A stretch of 64,000 nucleotides of DNA from Mycolicibacterium phocaicum (GCF_010731115.1 NZ_AP022616.1:5789198-5853197), one strand, 5' to 3'; shown: positions 50,903 to 60,908, counted from the stretch's first letter. Made by a program: numbers and translations. Notes: generated by a model from the letters alone, not told the origin.

Positions 50903-51679
50903 TCAGGCGAGGGCGGCGAGCACCTTTTCGTGCAGCGATCCATTGGTCGCCACCGCGCTGCCGCCGTGCGGACCGGGCGCGCCGGCCAGGTTCGTGAACG
51001 CCCCGCCGGCCTCCCGGACGACGACGTCCAACGCGGCCAGATCCCAGAGTTTGACCTCCGGTTCGACGGCGATGTCGACCGCACCTTCGGCGAGGAGGCA
51101 GTACGACCAGAAGTCGCCGTACGCCCGTACCCGCCACACCGCGTCGGTCAGGGCGACGAAGGCGTCGCGCCGGTCCTCCCAGCCGGTGGTCAGATCGGAG
51201 TAGGACAGGCTCGCCGCGTCCAGTGCGTCGACACCCGATACCGAGATGGGCCGCGTCCGCCCGCCGAACGAACTGAACGCACCTGCGCCGGTGCCGGCCC
51301 ACCAACGGCGGCCGAGAGCCGGCGCGCTGACGACGCCGACGACCGGCACCCCGTCCTCGAGGAGGGCGATCAACGTCGCCCACACCGGCACGCCGCGGAC
51401 GAAGTTCTTGGTGCCGTCGATCGGGTCGATGACCCACTGCCGGCCCGCGAAAACCGCTGTGCCCCCGTATTCTTCGCCCAACAGGGCGTCGTCCGGCCGG
51501 GCCGCGGCCAACGTCTCGCGCAGCACCCGCTCCACGGACTGGTCGGCATCGGTCACCGGCGTCAGGTCCGGCTTGGTCTCGATGCGCAAGTCCAGCGCGC
51601 CGAAGCGATCGAGCGTCACGGCATCGGCCTGATCGGCCAGTTTCAGGGCAAGGTTGATGTCGTCTGCGACGCTGCTCAT
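50903..51679 (-). CDS. hisN: Histidinol-phosphatase / inositol-monophosphatase family
   Basis: A 258-residue metal-dependent phosphatase. [20 protein letters not shown] and [17 protein letters not shown] are the metal and phosphate motifs; [16 protein letters not shown] is the C-terminal motif. It closely resembles M. tuberculosis HisN (Rv3137) from memory. The ATG at 51679 is preferred over an in-frame TTG at 51685. It is divergent from a small membrane-protein gene. Confidence 0.88.
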   Translation of the reverse strand: MSSVADDINLALKLADQADAVTLDRFGALDLRIETKPDLTPVTDADQSVERVLRETLAAARPDDALLGEEYGGTAVFAGRQWVIDPIDGTKNFVRGVPVWATLIALLEDGVPVVGVVSAPALGRRWWAGTGAGAFSSFGGRTRPISVSGVDALDAASLSYSDLTTGWEDRRDAFVALTDAVWRVRAYGDFWSYCLLAEGAVDIAVEPEVKLWDLAALDVVVREAGGAFTNLAGAPGPHGGSAVATNGSLHEKVLAALA

Positions 51680-51716
51680 GCGCAATCCGCCTTCGCTACT
51701 TGCTGGGGAGTCATGG

Positions 51717-52055
51717 GTGCAGTCCTACCATGAGTATGTGTGGGAATTCGTCGTGCTCATTGTCTTGCTCGGAGCGCTCGTACTGCTGGCCGCCCCATGG
51801 CTTCGGCGGACGCGGAGCGGGGAGAGCGGGACGCTGCTGATCACCGGCGTCAGTCCGCGCCCCGATGCCACGGGGGAGCAGTTCGTCACCGTCGCCGGCG
51901 TCATCAACGGTCCCAGCGTGAATGAGCACGAGGTCTACGGCCGGATCGCGATCGACGTGGCCGAGTGGCCCGCGGTGGGCCAGCTGGTGCCCGTCGTCTA
52001 CTCGCCCAAGAATCCCGACAACTGGAACTTCGCGCCGCACGCGCCTCAGCCGTAG
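51717..52055 (+). CDS. Small membrane-anchored protein
   Basis: A 112-residue protein from the GTG at 51717, six bases after GGGGAG. One N-terminal transmembrane helix ([18 protein letters not shown]) is followed by a soluble beta-rich domain ([50 protein letters not shown]). No family name is certain. Divergent from hisN with about 37 bases between starts. Confidence 0.7.
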   Translation: MQSYHEYVWEFVVLIVLLGALVLLAAPWLRRTRSGESGTLLITGVSPRPDATGEQFVTVAGVINGPSVNEHEVYGRIAIDVAEWPAVGQLVPVVYSPKNPDNWNFAPHAPQP

Positions 52056-52253
52056 TCGTCCGGCTGGTCACGGTCCCACTCTCGCCGCTATTCGGTTTGC
52101 TCAGCATCGTCGTAATTTTCCCGCAAATCGGTTATTTCGAGCATTGTCCTGTGCTAATAGATGGATGGTGCGATCACGCAGCTATCGCATCGAGCTTGCT
52201 AGCCGCGCTCGCGGGCAGTGCTCGGATTCGACCGTGAAGGGGACAACACACAC

Positions 52254-52610
52254 ATGCCCAAGTCTCAGATGTCGTCGACCGCTAGGGCCACCAGGATGAT
52301 CGGAGCCGGCCTGGCAGCAGGCGGATTGCTGCTGCTGGCACCGGCCGGCGTGGCATCAGCGGATGGCGGGCCGCTCGACGGGCTGGGCAGCGCGGTGGGC
52401 GGTGAGCTCGGTTTCACGCAGCACTTCGCCACCCACAACATCGGCGGACTCGCGGGCATCGCCGCGATCAACGCCGGCGGCCTTCAGGCCGGCGTGGGTT
52501 CGCTGAGCTCCGGCGTCCTGTCGGGGTCGACGGCCACGTCGTCGCTTCTCAATTCAGGGGGCAATCTGACGACGTTCGCGGTGCAGGGCATCCTGCGTCC
52601 CGGTCACTAG
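52254..52610 (+). CDS. Small secreted Gly/Ala-rich protein
   Basis: A 118-residue protein with a signal peptide (MIGAGLAAGGLLLLAPAGVASA, residues about 14-35; shorter core LAAGGLLLLAPAGVASA). The mature part is Gly/Ser-rich without cysteine (LGSAVGGELGFTQHFATHN, GSLSSGVLSGSTATSSLLN). AAGGGG lies about 12 bases before the ATG at 52254. Function unknown; typical of cell-wall-associated mycobacterial small proteins. Confidence 0.72.
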   Translation: MPKSQMSSTARATRMIGAGLAAGGLLLLAPAGVASADGGPLDGLGSAVGGELGFTQHFATHNIGGLAGIAAINAGGLQAGVGSLSSGVLSGSTATSSLLNSGGNLTTFAVQGILRPGH

Positions 52611-52650
52611 GCGGCCGAGTGAGCACCCGCTGCGGGGAGCGCGCGGCCGG

Positions 52651-54000
52651 TCAGCCGTGCGCGACCCGCAGCATCTCCGTCACATCGGTCAGCTTCACGC
52701 GCGGCCGGTTCTGGCCCTCGCCGGCTGACCGCTCATGCGCGTCGATCAGGCGCCAGTGGTCATTGGTGACCAACGCGGGCTGCCGGGACCGGAACCAGGC
52801 CTGCAGGTCCTCGGTGTGGGTGGGCGCGAAGTCGGCCAGCTCGGCACCGCAGATGTCCTCGATCAGGGTGTTGACGGTGTCCTGCGAGTCCTTCTTGTTG
52901 CTGCCGATCACGCCCGACGGCCCGCGCTTGATCCAGCCGACGACGTACTCGTTGCGACTGCCCTCGACCCGGCCCTCGGTGTGCGGGATGGTCGCGGCGC
53001 GCTCGTCGAACGGCAGGCCCGCGGTCGGGACGCCGCGGTAGCCCACCGCGCGCACCACCAGCTGGGCCGGCAGTTCTTCGCGGTGGCCGCTGTCCTTGGC
53101 GACGATCCGGCCGCCGTCGTCGACCAGATCGTTGTGGCCCAACACGATTGACTCGACGCGCTGGGCACCCTTGATCTCGATGGGCGAGGTCTGGAACTTG
53201 AACACGATGCGGCGTTCGCGCCCGAGGGCGCCGCGTTCGGCGTAGCCGCGCAGAATCTTGATGTTCTGCCGCACGGTCTTGCCCGCCGCTTCCAGGTCCG
53301 CGTCGGTGATGCTGTCGACATCGGCCGGGTCGACGATCACGTCGACGTCGGCCATGGCCGCCAGGTCGCCGAGCTCGCGCAGTTCCAGCGTCGTGAACGG
53401 CGCCTGCAGTGGGCCGCGCCGGCCGATGATCACGACCTCGCGGACGCCGCGGGCGCCGAGGGCCGTCAGCGCGTGGTCGGCGATGTCGGTGGCCGCCAGC
53501 TCGCCCGGATCGCTGACGAGAATGCGGGCCACGTCCAGCGCCACGTTGCCGTTGCCGACGACCACGGCCCGGTCCTGCGTGACGTCGGGATTCATGGCAG
53601 CGAAATGCGGGTGCGCGTTATACCAGCCGACGAAGTCGACGGCAGCCACGCTGCCTGCCAGTTCTTCACCGGGGATGCCGAGCGGGCGGTCGGACTGGGC
53701 GCCGATGGCGTAGATGACGGCGTCGTACCGCTCCGCGAGCTCGGCGGCCTGCACGTGCTCACCCACGGTGATGTTGCCGAAGAACCGGAACCGGGGATCG
53801 TCGGCCACCTTGTCGAACTGCGCCGTCACGGTCTTGATCTTCGGATGGTCGGGAGCCACGCCGGAGCGCACCAGCCCCCAGGGCGTGGGCAGCATCTCGA
53901 GCATGTCGATGCGCACCTCGACCGGGTCATCGGTGGCAGCCTTGGCATCGGCGAATTTCAGCAGTGAGCGAAAAGACGGGCCGGATCCGACAACCGCCAC
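52651..54000 (-). CDS. fprA: NADPH-ferredoxin reductase FprA, N-terminus disturbed
   Basis: A 449-residue FAD/NADPH enzyme like adrenodoxin reductase. MLEMLPTPWGLVRSGVAPDH, VVVGNGNVALDVARIL, GRRGPLQAPFTTLELREL and VVGWIKRGPSGVIGSNKKD are intact. The first Rossmann loop is not: it reads VVGSGPSFRSLLKFAD where the family has GPS-(about 6 residues)-SLL. The family start (MRPYHVA) is at 54023 in another frame, shifted by a tandem 8-base duplication (GCCACATG) at 53996-54011. The GTG at 54000 is the only in-frame start. FAD binding may be impaired. Confidence 0.88.
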   Translation of the reverse strand: MAVVGSGPSFRSLLKFADAKAATDDPVEVRIDMLEMLPTPWGLVRSGVAPDHPKIKTVTAQFDKVADDPRFRFFGNITVGEHVQAAELAERYDAVIYAIGAQSDRPLGIPGEELAGSVAAVDFVGWYNAHPHFAAMNPDVTQDRAVVVGNGNVALDVARILVSDPGELAATDIADHALTALGARGVREVVIIGRRGPLQAPFTTLELRELGDLAAMADVDVIVDPADVDSITDADLEAAGKTVRQNIKILRGYAERGALGRERRIVFKFQTSPIEIKGAQRVESIVLGHNDLVDDGGRIVAKDSGHREELPAQLVVRAVGYRGVPTAGLPFDERAATIPHTEGRVEGSRNEYVVGWIKRGPSGVIGSNKKDSQDTVNTLIEDICGAELADFAPTHTEDLQAWFRSRQPALVTNDHWRLIDAHERSAGEGQNRPRVKLTDVTEMLRVAHG

Positions 54001-54011
54001 ATGGCCACATG
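53996..54011 (+). repeat. 8-bp tandem duplication in fprA 5' end
   Basis: GCCACATG occurs twice in a row. Removing one copy would join the family N-terminus (MRPYHVA) in frame with VVGSGPS, so it is the frameshift-causing lesion. Confidence 0.8.
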
Positions 54012-54172
54012 GTAAGGGCGCATATGTATGGTTTGCCTTCTTGTTCTGCTCAGTGCGCGCAAGGGGCTGTCGCGACGCGGCCGAGCGGGTTACACGGCGA
54101 TGCTAAACCGGTCTAAGCGATCAGGGCTTGCAATGTGAAAGTCCGTCTCACTGGTCGGTACCCTCATCCTTT

Positions 54173-55288
54173 GTGGACCTCGACCGTCAAGCCGACATTG
54201 CCGCCCTCGACAGCACCCTGACGACTGTGGAGCGGGTGCTCGACGTCGAAGGTCTGCGCGCGCGAATCGCCAAACTCGAAGACGAGGCATCTGATCCCAA
54301 GTTGTGGGACGACCAGGCCAACGCGCAGAAGGTGACGAGCAGCCTGTCGCACGCACAGGGCGAGCTGCGCCGCGTCGAGGAGCTGCGCGGACGGGTCGAG
54401 GACCTGCCCGTGCTCTACGAGCTGGCCGAGGAGGAAGAGGGCGCGGCCAAGACCGACGCGATCGCCGACGCCGACGCCGAACTGGCCAAGTTGCGTGAGG
54501 ACATCGAAGCGCTCGAGGTTCGAACGCTGCTGTCGGGGGAATACGACGAGCGGGAAGCTGTCGTCACCATCCGCTCCGGCGCCGGTGGCGTCGACGCTGC
54601 CGACTGGGCCGAGATGTTGATGCGCATGTACATCCGCTGGGCCGAGAAGCACGGGTATCCGGTCGAGGTCTTCGACACGTCGTATGCAGAGGAGGCCGGC
54701 ATCAAGAGCGCGACCTTCGCCGTGCACACGCCATTCGCCTACGGCACGCTGTCGGTCGAGCAGGGCACCCACCGGCTCGTGCGGATCAGCCCCTTCGACA
54801 ACCAGAGTCGCCGTCAAACGTCATTCGCCGACGTCGAGGTGCTGCCGGTCGTCGAGACCGCCGACTCCATCGACATCCCCGAAGGTGACATCCGAGTCGA
54901 CGTCTACCGCTCCAGCGGCCCGGGCGGTCAGTCCGTGAACACCACCGACTCGGCGGTCCGGCTCACGCACATCCCGACCGGCATCGTCGTGACCTGTCAG
55001 AACGAAAAATCGCAGCTGCAGAACAAAGTTTCCGCGATGCGAGTGCTCAGCGCCAAGCTGCTGGAACGCAAGCGCCAGGAAGAGCGCGCCGAAATGGACG
55101 CCCTCAAGGGCGACGGCGGCAGCTCCTGGGGCAACCAGATGCGCTCGTACGTGCTGCACCCCTACCAGATGGTGAAGGACCTGCGCACCGAGTTCGAGGT
55201 CGGCAACCCGGCCTCGGTGCTCGACGGCGATATCGACGGCTTCCTGGAAGCCGGAATCCGCTGGCGCAACCGAAAAGAAGATGACTAA
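54173..55288 (+). CDS. prfB: Peptide chain release factor 2
   Basis: A 371-residue class I release factor ([16 protein letters not shown]). SPF in RISPFDNQ recognises UGA/UAA stops; [15 protein letters not shown] is the catalytic GGQ. There is no in-frame UGA early in the gene, so the programmed frameshift of E. coli prfB is absent. The GTG at 54173 matches the family N-terminus. Divergent from fprA. The stop overlaps the next gene. Confidence 0.95.
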   Translation: MDLDRQADIAALDSTLTTVERVLDVEGLRARIAKLEDEASDPKLWDDQANAQKVTSSLSHAQGELRRVEELRGRVEDLPVLYELAEEEEGAAKTDAIADADAELAKLREDIEALEVRTLLSGEYDEREAVVTIRSGAGGVDAADWAEMLMRMYIRWAEKHGYPVEVFDTSYAEEAGIKSATFAVHTPFAYGTLSVEQGTHRLVRISPFDNQSRRQTSFADVEVLPVVETADSIDIPEGDIRVDVYRSSGPGGQSVNTTDSAVRLTHIPTGIVVTCQNEKSQLQNKVSAMRVLSAKLLERKRQEERAEMDALKGDGGSSWGNQMRSYVLHPYQMVKDLRTEFEVGNPASVLDGDIDGFLEAGIRWRNRKEDD

Positions 55289-56275
55289 TTTTTCTCTGAT
55301 TGCCGCGAGCCAACCGGAGTCGCTCGGTTGGTGGGCCCAGCAGTGGCACGACTTCTGGCGGGGCTCGATCGGCGAATGGATCATCACCCGCGGGCTGCGG
55401 ATCGTCATGCTCGTCATCGCGGCGATGCTCATCGCGCGATTCGTCGGCTGGCTGACGCACCGGGTCACCGCCCGCATCGATGAACGTTTTCAGGAGAGCG
55501 ACGCGCTCGTCCGGTCGGAGACCACCAGCACCGGCAGGCTGTCGCCTCGGTGATCTCGTACGTGGCCATCGGCCTGGTGTCGGTGGTCGTGCTCGTCGAC
55601 GTCATCGAAATCCTCGGCATCCCCATCGGTTCGCTGGTCGCACCCGCCGCCGTGCTGGGCGCCGCGCTGGGCTTCGGTGCCCAGCGCATCGTGCAGGACC
55701 TACTCGCCGGGTTCTTCATCATCACCGAGAAGCAGTACGGCTTCGGTGACCTCGTCGCACTGACCGTCAGCGGTATCACGGTGCCGGCCGAGGGCACCGT
55801 CGAAGACGTCACGCTGCGCGTCACCAAGCTGCGCTCCAGTGATGGCGAGGTGTACACGATCCCGAACGGGCAGATCGCCAAGACCGTCAACCTGTCCAAG
55901 GACTGGGCGCGCGCGGTGGTCGACATCCCGGTGCCCACGACGGCCGACCTCGGCAAGGTCAACGATGTGCTCGGCCGGGTGTGCGAACGCGCGATGGAAG
56001 ACCGCCAGTTGCGCACGCTGCTGCTCGACAAACCGCAGTTGATGGGTGTGGAGAGCATCGAACTGGACACCGTGAACTTGAGAATGGTGGCGCGCACACT
56101 GCCCGGCAAGCAGTTCGAGGTCGGCCGGCGACTGCGGGTGATGGTCGTGTCGGCCTTCGGCCGGGCCGGTATCGAGAGTCCTGCCGACCACGAGCCTGAA
56201 GTGGAGGCCATGGTGCATCCGGCCACCGCTGCCGGCGCCGCGGACGAGACCCAGGGGCCGGGGGGCGAGCGATGA
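55281..56275 (+). pseudogene. MscS-family mechanosensitive channel, single-base frameshift
   Basis: The gene starts with ATG at 55281, overlapping prfB. It encodes a periplasmic/TM part (IVMLVIAAMLIARFVGWL) up to SETTS and then meets a stop at 55551-55553. In the next frame HRQAVASVISYVAIGLVSV continues without gap, so one base is missing near 55526, in the ETT-(K)-HRQ position. The second part has the MscS pore LGAALGFGAQRIVQDLLAGFF and beta domain. It corresponds to the Rv3104c position. The stop overlaps the next gene by ATGA. Confidence 0.85.
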
Positions 56276-56826
56276 TGAGTGCGCTGTCCCGCATCGCCGT
56301 CAAACGCGCTGACCGCGCCTGGCCCGCATACATCCTGGGGCGGTTCCGGACGTCGACGGTCGGCCTGATCGTGGCCTTCTTCGCCGCGTACTGGCTGCAC
56401 CAGACCTATGCACCGCCACCGCCTCCGCCGACGCCGCCGCCCGCGGTGGTGCCTCCGGGCTTTGTACCCAATCCCGAGTACACCTGGGTGCCGCGCACCG
56501 ATGTGAACACCCGCCCGCGGACAACGCCCCGGTCGACGCCGACGGAGACTCCGACCGAGACGACCGAACCGACGACGACCACGACGACAACGACGACGTC
56601 GAGCACGACCAGTTCCACCACGTCGGCGCCGCCCACCACGACGGTCATCACCCCGGCGCCGGGACTGCCGCCGGTCACGCTGCCGTTGCTGCCCGGCATG
56701 GCTCCGGCACCGACGCCGGCTCCCGCACCGTCGCCGCCACCGGGGCCGCTCCCGGCCGCGGCGCCGCCCGACGGCCCGGTCACGACCACCATCATTTCGC
56801 CCGGTGCGGCACCGGCGGCGAGCTAG
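56272..56826 (+). CDS. Pro/Thr-rich membrane-anchored protein
   Basis: A 184-residue protein with an N-terminal cytoplasmic region, one transmembrane helix (TSTVGLIVAFFAAYWL, about 28-43), then a long low-complexity exterior: APPPPPPTPPPAVVPPG, a Thr run (EPTTTTTTTTTSSTT) and Pro/Ala repeats. It matches the position of Rv3103c in M. tuberculosis, between the channel and ftsE. Probably a cell-wall-spanning stalk; function unknown. The start overlaps the preceding stop (ATGA). Confidence 0.85.
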   Translation: MMSALSRIAVKRADRAWPAYILGRFRTSTVGLIVAFFAAYWLHQTYAPPPPPPTPPPAVVPPGFVPNPEYTWVPRTDVNTRPRTTPRSTPTETPTETTEPTTTTTTTTTSSTTSSTTSAPPTTTVITPAPGLPPVTLPLLPGMAPAPTPAPAPSPPPGPLPAAAPPDGPVTTTIISPGAAPAAS

Positions 56827-56880
56827 CAGCAACAGCCTCAGGCGTCACACGTCGGCGTCCGACTACACTGGCGTGCCGTG

Positions 56881-57435
56881 ATGATCACCCTCGACCACGT
56901 GAGCAAGAACTACAAGTCTTCGGCACGCCCAGCCCTGGACAACGTGTCGCTCAAGATTGACAAGGGTGAGTTCGTCTTTCTCATCGGTCCGTCCGGTTCC
57001 GGGAAGTCGACGTTCATGCGTCTGCCTGCGGTGCGAGGTGCCGACGTGGCGTTCGCGCTCGAGGTGATCGGCAAGCGTCCGGACACCTGCAACCGCATCG
57101 TGCCCGATGTGCTGGAGATGGTCGGCTTGTCCGGCAAGGCCAACCGGCTGCCCGGCGAGTTGTCCGGTGGCGAACAGCAGCGCGTGGCGATCGCCCGGGC
57201 CTTCGTCAACCGGCCGCTGGTGCTGCTGGCGGACGAGCCCACCGGCAACTTGGACCCCGAGACGAGCAACGACATCATGGACCTGCTGGAGCGGATCAAC
57301 CGCACCGGTACGACGGTCGTGATGGCCACCCACGACCATCACATCGTCGACTCGATGCGTCAGCGCGTCATCGAACTCGAACTCGGCCGCCTCATCCGTG
57401 ATGAGCAGAGCGGCGTCTACGGAATGGATCGCTAA
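56881..57435 (+). CDS. ftsE: Cell-division ABC ATPase FtsE, with internal deletion
   Basis: FtsE with a Walker A motif GPSGSGKST, signature [15 protein letters not shown], Walker [13 protein letters not shown] and H-loop [10 protein letters not shown]. It is only about 184 residues; normal mycobacterial FtsE has 229. STFMRL is followed by [14 protein letters not shown], so about 44 residues containing the Q-loop (CVFQDFRLL-type) are missing and replaced by a short stretch. The frame is kept. Without the Q-loop, coupling to FtsX should fail. The ATG at 56881 is chosen by family alignment; GTG 56878 is adjacent. Confidence 0.88.
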   Translation: MITLDHVSKNYKSSARPALDNVSLKIDKGEFVFLIGPSGSGKSTFMRLPAVRGADVAFALEVIGKRPDTCNRIVPDVLEMVGLSGKANRLPGELSGGEQQRVAIARAFVNRPLVLLADEPTGNLDPETSNDIMDLLERINRTGTTVVMATHDHHIVDSMRQRVIELELGRLIRDEQSGVYGMDR

Positions 57436-58332
57436 GTGCGCTTCGGCTTTCTCGTCAATGAAGTCCTGACTGGATTTCGTCGCAACGTCACCATGACGGT
57501 CGCCATGATCCTGACGACCGCCATCTCCATCGGCCTGTTCGGCGGTGGTCTGCTGATCGTGCGCCTGGCCGATCAGTCCAAGCAGATCTATCTGGACCGC
57601 GTGGAGAGCCAGGTCTTCCTGACCGACGACGTCTCGTCCAATGACCCCAACTGCGACGCCGACCCGTGCAAGTCGCTGCGCAAGCTGATCGACGACCGCA
57701 AGGACGTCAAGTCGGTGCGGTACATGAACCGGGACCAGGCGTACGACGACGCCGTGCGGCGCATCCCGGCGTTCAAGGATTATGCGAGCAAGAAGGCGTT
57801 CCCGGCGTCGTTCGTCGTCAAGCTCGACAATCCCGAGCAGCACAAGGGATTCGAGGACGCGCTGCGCGGACGTCCCGGCGTGCGCCAGGTGACCGACCAG
57901 AAAGAACTGGTCGACAGGCTGTTCGGCATCCTCGGCGGTATCAGCAACGCGGCATTCGCGGTGGCGCTGGTGCAGGCCGTCGCCGCGGTTCTGTTGATCG
58001 CCAACATGGTTCAGGTCGCCGCCTACACCCGGCGTACCGAGATCGGCATCATGCGACTGGTCGGCGCCACACGCTGGTACACCCAGCTGCCGTTCCTCGT
58101 CGAGGCGATGCTGGCCGCGACCATCGGTGTGGTCGGCGCCGTCATCGGCCTGATCGTGGTGCGGGCCATGTTCCTCGAAGACGTGCTCAACCAGTTCTAT
58201 CAAGCCGGCCTGATCGCCAAGGTCGACTACGCCGACGTCCTCTTCTATTGCGCGCCAATCATGTTGGCTCTGGGCCTGACCATGTCGGGCGTCACGGCCT
58301 ACGCGACGCTGCGCGCGTACATACGGCGGTAG
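57436..58332 (+). CDS. ftsX: Cell-division ABC permease FtsX
   Basis: The 298-residue partner of FtsE. Four transmembrane helices, an extracellular loop with the cysteine pair [12 protein letters not shown], and [19 protein letters not shown] before the last helices. It activates peptidoglycan hydrolases such as RipC in mycobacteria. The GTG at 57436 directly follows the ftsE stop. Full length and intact, unlike ftsE. Confidence 0.94.
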   Translation: MRFGFLVNEVLTGFRRNVTMTVAMILTTAISIGLFGGGLLIVRLADQSKQIYLDRVESQVFLTDDVSSNDPNCDADPCKSLRKLIDDRKDVKSVRYMNRDQAYDDAVRRIPAFKDYASKKAFPASFVVKLDNPEQHKGFEDALRGRPGVRQVTDQKELVDRLFGILGGISNAAFAVALVQAVAAVLLIANMVQVAAYTRRTEIGIMRLVGATRWYTQLPFLVEAMLAATIGVVGAVIGLIVVRAMFLEDVLNQFYQAGLIAKVDYADVLFYCAPIMLALGLTMSGVTAYATLRAYIRR

Positions 58333-58334
58333 CG

Positions 58335-58838
58335 ATGGCCAAGAACGCAAACAAGAAGGACGCCGACAAATCCGGCAACAACGCCGTCGTCGCGACCAAC
58401 CGCAAAGCGCGGCACAACTATTCGATCATCGACACCTACGAGGCGGGTATCGCGCTGGTCGGTACCGAGGTGAAGAGCCTGCGCGAGGGGCTGGCATCCC
58501 TGGCCGACGCGTTCGCCACCGTCGACGACGGTGAGGTGTGGCTGCGCAACCTGCACATCGCCGAGTACCACCACGGCACCTGGACCAACCACGCACCGCG
58601 ACGCAACCGCAAGCTGTTGTTGCACCGCAAGCAGATCGACACGTTGGTAGGCAAGCTGCGGGACGGCAACTTCACCCTGGTGCCGCTGAAGCTGTACTTC
58701 TCCGACGGTCGGGTCAAGGTCGAATTGGCGCTCGCCCGCGGCAAAGAAGCCCACGACAAGCGCCAGGACATCGCCAAGCGCGACGCGCAGCGCGAGATCA
58801 CCCGTGAGATGGGCCGACGTTTCAAGGGCAAGATCTGA
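58335..58838 (+). CDS. smpB: SsrA-binding protein SmpB
   Basis: The 167-residue tmRNA partner in trans-translation. [30 protein letters not shown] and the C-terminal basic tail [20 protein letters not shown] are typical. It begins 2 bases after ftsX. The ssrA gene lies 3 kb downstream. Confidence 0.95.
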   Translation: MAKNANKKDADKSGNNAVVATNRKARHNYSIIDTYEAGIALVGTEVKSLREGLASLADAFATVDDGEVWLRNLHIAEYHHGTWTNHAPRRNRKLLLHRKQIDTLVGKLRDGNFTLVPLKLYFSDGRVKVELALARGKEAHDKRQDIAKRDAQREITREMGRRFKGKI

Positions 58839-59680
58839 CCGGGGTTCTGCTGGCGCTGCTGTCAGCGCTGGGCTATGGCATCAGCGACTTCGTCGGCGGC
58901 ATCGCGGCTCGGCGCGTCGCCGCACTGCGGGTGGTGCTGGTGTCGTACCCGATCGCCGGCGTGCTGCTGACGGTGATGGCGTGCGTTGTCGGCGGCCAGG
59001 TTTCGTCGACCGCGGTCACGTGGGGCATCTTGTGCGGCGTGCTGCAGGCGTTCGGTATCTGGTGGTTCTATGCGGCCCTGGGCTCCGGACCGATATCGGT
59101 CGTCTCACCGCTGACCGCCATCCTGGTGTCGGCGGGGCCGATCGGCGTCGGCGTCGCGATGGGGGAGCGGCCCAGCGGGCTGGCGATCGCCGGGATCGCG
59201 CTGGCGTTGGTCGCGGTCGCGCTCGTGAGCGCACAGGCCACCGATGAGGACGAGACGCCGCACCGGTTCACCGCCAAGGTCGCCTGGCTGACCGTCGGAT
59301 CAGGATTGACCTTCGGGCTCAGCTTCGCCGTCATCCACCAGGTGCCGCACGAGGCGAAGCTGTGGCCGTTGGTGTTCGCCCGCTTCGCGGCTACCGCGGT
59401 GGTGATGATCGCCGCGGTAGCGACCCGCAATTTCGCTCTGCCGCGCGGACTTCCGCTGAAGCTGGCCCTGGTCGCGGCGGCGCTCGACGTCATCGCGAAT
59501 GTGGGCATGCTGCTGGCGCTGCAGGCCTCGATGCTGTCGTTGGCGAGTGTGCTGATCTCGCTGTATCCTGCGGCGACCGTCGCCCTGGCCATGGTGGTGC
59601 TCAAAGAGCGCGTGCGGGCGTGGCAGGCCGTCGGCATGGCGCTGGCCCTCGGGTCGGTCGCGATGATCGCCGCCGGGTAG
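58835..59680 (+). CDS. EamA/DMT-superfamily transporter, CTG start proposed
   Basis: About 281 residues with 10 transmembrane helices in two EamA repeats (first repeat: [21 protein letters not shown]; second: [22 protein letters not shown]). The first ATG/GTG/TTG in frame is GTG 58931, which would cut off helix 1. A CTG at 58835 overlaps the smpB stop as CTGA, copying the ATGA/GTGA pattern, so I propose CTG initiation by coupling. Substrate unknown. Confidence 0.75.
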   Translation: MTGVLLALLSALGYGISDFVGGIAARRVAALRVVLVSYPIAGVLLTVMACVVGGQVSSTAVTWGILCGVLQAFGIWWFYAALGSGPISVVSPLTAILVSAGPIGVGVAMGERPSGLAIAGIALALVAVALVSAQATDEDETPHRFTAKVAWLTVGSGLTFGLSFAVIHQVPHEAKLWPLVFARFAATAVVMIAAVATRNFALPRGLPLKLALVAAALDVIANVGMLLALQASMLSLASVLISLYPAATVALAMVVLKERVRAWQAVGMALALGSVAMIAAG

Positions 59681-59836
59681 TTGCCTCCGTTTTCTCCGCG
59701 AACAACAGCTGGATGGCTTCATCGCCGCGGTCGCCGAGTCGGTGATTCTGCGTTGAGGGCGTGAAGACCCGGTGGCGGTAACCGTGAGTGCAGGCTCAAC
59801 ATTGAGCCAAATCGACTGCGCATTTTGGCCGTTAGG

Positions 59837-59915
59837 TACTCGAAGAAAGCCTGCCGCAGCGCACAGTCAACGAACACCCGTGTTGACTGTGCGCTGCAGC
59901 AGAAAAGATCGAGTA
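59837..59915. repeat. Compound inverted repeat downstream of the transporter
   Basis: Inner 16-base perfect arms GCAGCGCACAGTCAAC (59856-59871) and GTTGACTGTGCGCTGC (59882-59897), extended by CTGC/GCAG with one mismatch. Outer arms TACTCGA (59837-59843) and TCGAGTA (59909-59915). The design (outer plus inner arms, 10-15 base loop) is like the element in the nuo operon. A CCGTTTTCTCCGCGA fragment near 59690 matches that element. Confidence 0.8.
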
Positions 59916-59965
59916 GCGAGCAGCGTAGACGCACCGGTCAACAGCCGCGTCTGCTCGCGAGGAAA

Positions 59966-60373
59966 CTACAGCTGATTGATGCGGATCAGGTTGCCTGACG
60001 GATCGCGAAATGCGCAGTCGCGCACGCCGTAATCCTGGTCGGTGGGCTCCTGCAGGACGTCGGCGCCGGCGGCTTCGAGGCGCGCGAACAGTGCGTCCAG
60101 GTCGTCGGTCGCCAGGGTGACGGCGCCGTAGGAACCCTTGGCGATGAGCTCCAGGATGGTGCGGCGCTCGTCGTCGGTGATGCCCGGATCGGCGGCCGGC
60201 GGGTGCAGCACGATCGAGGTGCCCGGCTGCCCGGGCGGGCCGACCGTAAGCCACCGCATGTCTTGGTAGCCAACGTCTTTGCGTACCTCGAACCCGAGGT
60301 CGTCGCGGTAGAACTTGAGCGCGGCCTCGGCGTCGGTGTGGGGCAGGAATGCGTAGTGAATGGAGATTTCCAT
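59966..60373 (-). CDS. VOC (glyoxalase-like) protein
   Basis: A 135-residue VOC-fold protein: ISIHYAFLPHTDAEAALKFYRDDLGFEV and CAFRDPSGNLIRINQL are the two beta-alpha-beta units. The metal-binding pattern is partial. The start is the ATG at 60373; the open frame upstream is not supported. It lies 20 bases after an AraC gene in the same direction, a common pairing for small resistance or detoxification operons. Confidence 0.82.
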   Translation of the reverse strand: MEISIHYAFLPHTDAEAALKFYRDDLGFEVRKDVGYQDMRWLTVGPPGQPGTSIVLHPPAADPGITDDERRTILELIAKGSYGAVTLATDDLDALFARLEAAGADVLQEPTDQDYGVRDCAFRDPSGNLIRINQL

Positions 60374-60393
60374 GCCCGTCACGGTAGTGGCGG

Positions 60394-60828
60394 TCAGTGC
60401 GGCGGTGCTTCTTGATTCCTGACCGGTCTGGTGACCTGCCGAGCCAGACAGGCCGGAATGCCGTCGGCCGCCTGTGAATGGTCGCGGCGATACACGCTGG
60501 GCGCCACGCCGACCAACTCGGTGAACCGCGTGCTGAACGTGCCCAGTGATGAAAAGCCAACGGCGAAGCAGACATCCGTCACGCTGAGGTCGCCGCGACG
60601 CAGCAGCGTCATGGCCCGTTCGATGCGGCGCGTCATCAGGTACGAGTAGGGCGATTCGCCGTAGATGCGCCGGAATTCCCGGCTGAGGTGGCCGGCGGAC
60701 ATGTGCGCGCCGCGCGCCAGTTCCTCGACGTTCAGCGGCTTGGCGTACTCGCGGTCGATGCGGTCGCGCACTTTGCGGATCACCGTGATGTCCCGCAGGC
60801 GCTGTGCCTCGGCGCGGTCGTCCCCCAT
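60394..60828 (-). CDS. AraC family regulator
   Basis: A 144-residue protein that is essentially a bare AraC DNA-binding domain: two helix-turn-helices with LNVEELARGAHMSAGHLSREF and VTDVCFAVGFSSLGTFSTRFTEL VGVAPS (contact stretches). ATG at 60828 (MGDDRAEAQRLRD). It probably controls the VOC gene downstream. Confidence 0.85.
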   Translation of the reverse strand: MGDDRAEAQRLRDITVIRKVRDRIDREYAKPLNVEELARGAHMSAGHLSREFRRIYGESPYSYLMTRRIERAMTLLRRGDLSVTDVCFAVGFSSLGTFSTRFTELVGVAPSVYRRDHSQAADGIPACLARQVTRPVRNQEAPPH

Positions 60829-60908
60829 GGGCCCATCGTCGCATGACGAAATTGGGACGCATCGCGGATTTCCCAGTGCGCAGGGTTCTGTCGTCGTACG
60901 GTCAGCCG

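Noticed and set aside
54173..54260. Programmed frameshift in prfB
   Set aside because: The E. coli-type in-frame UGA and slippery sequence are absent, as expected in actinobacteria.
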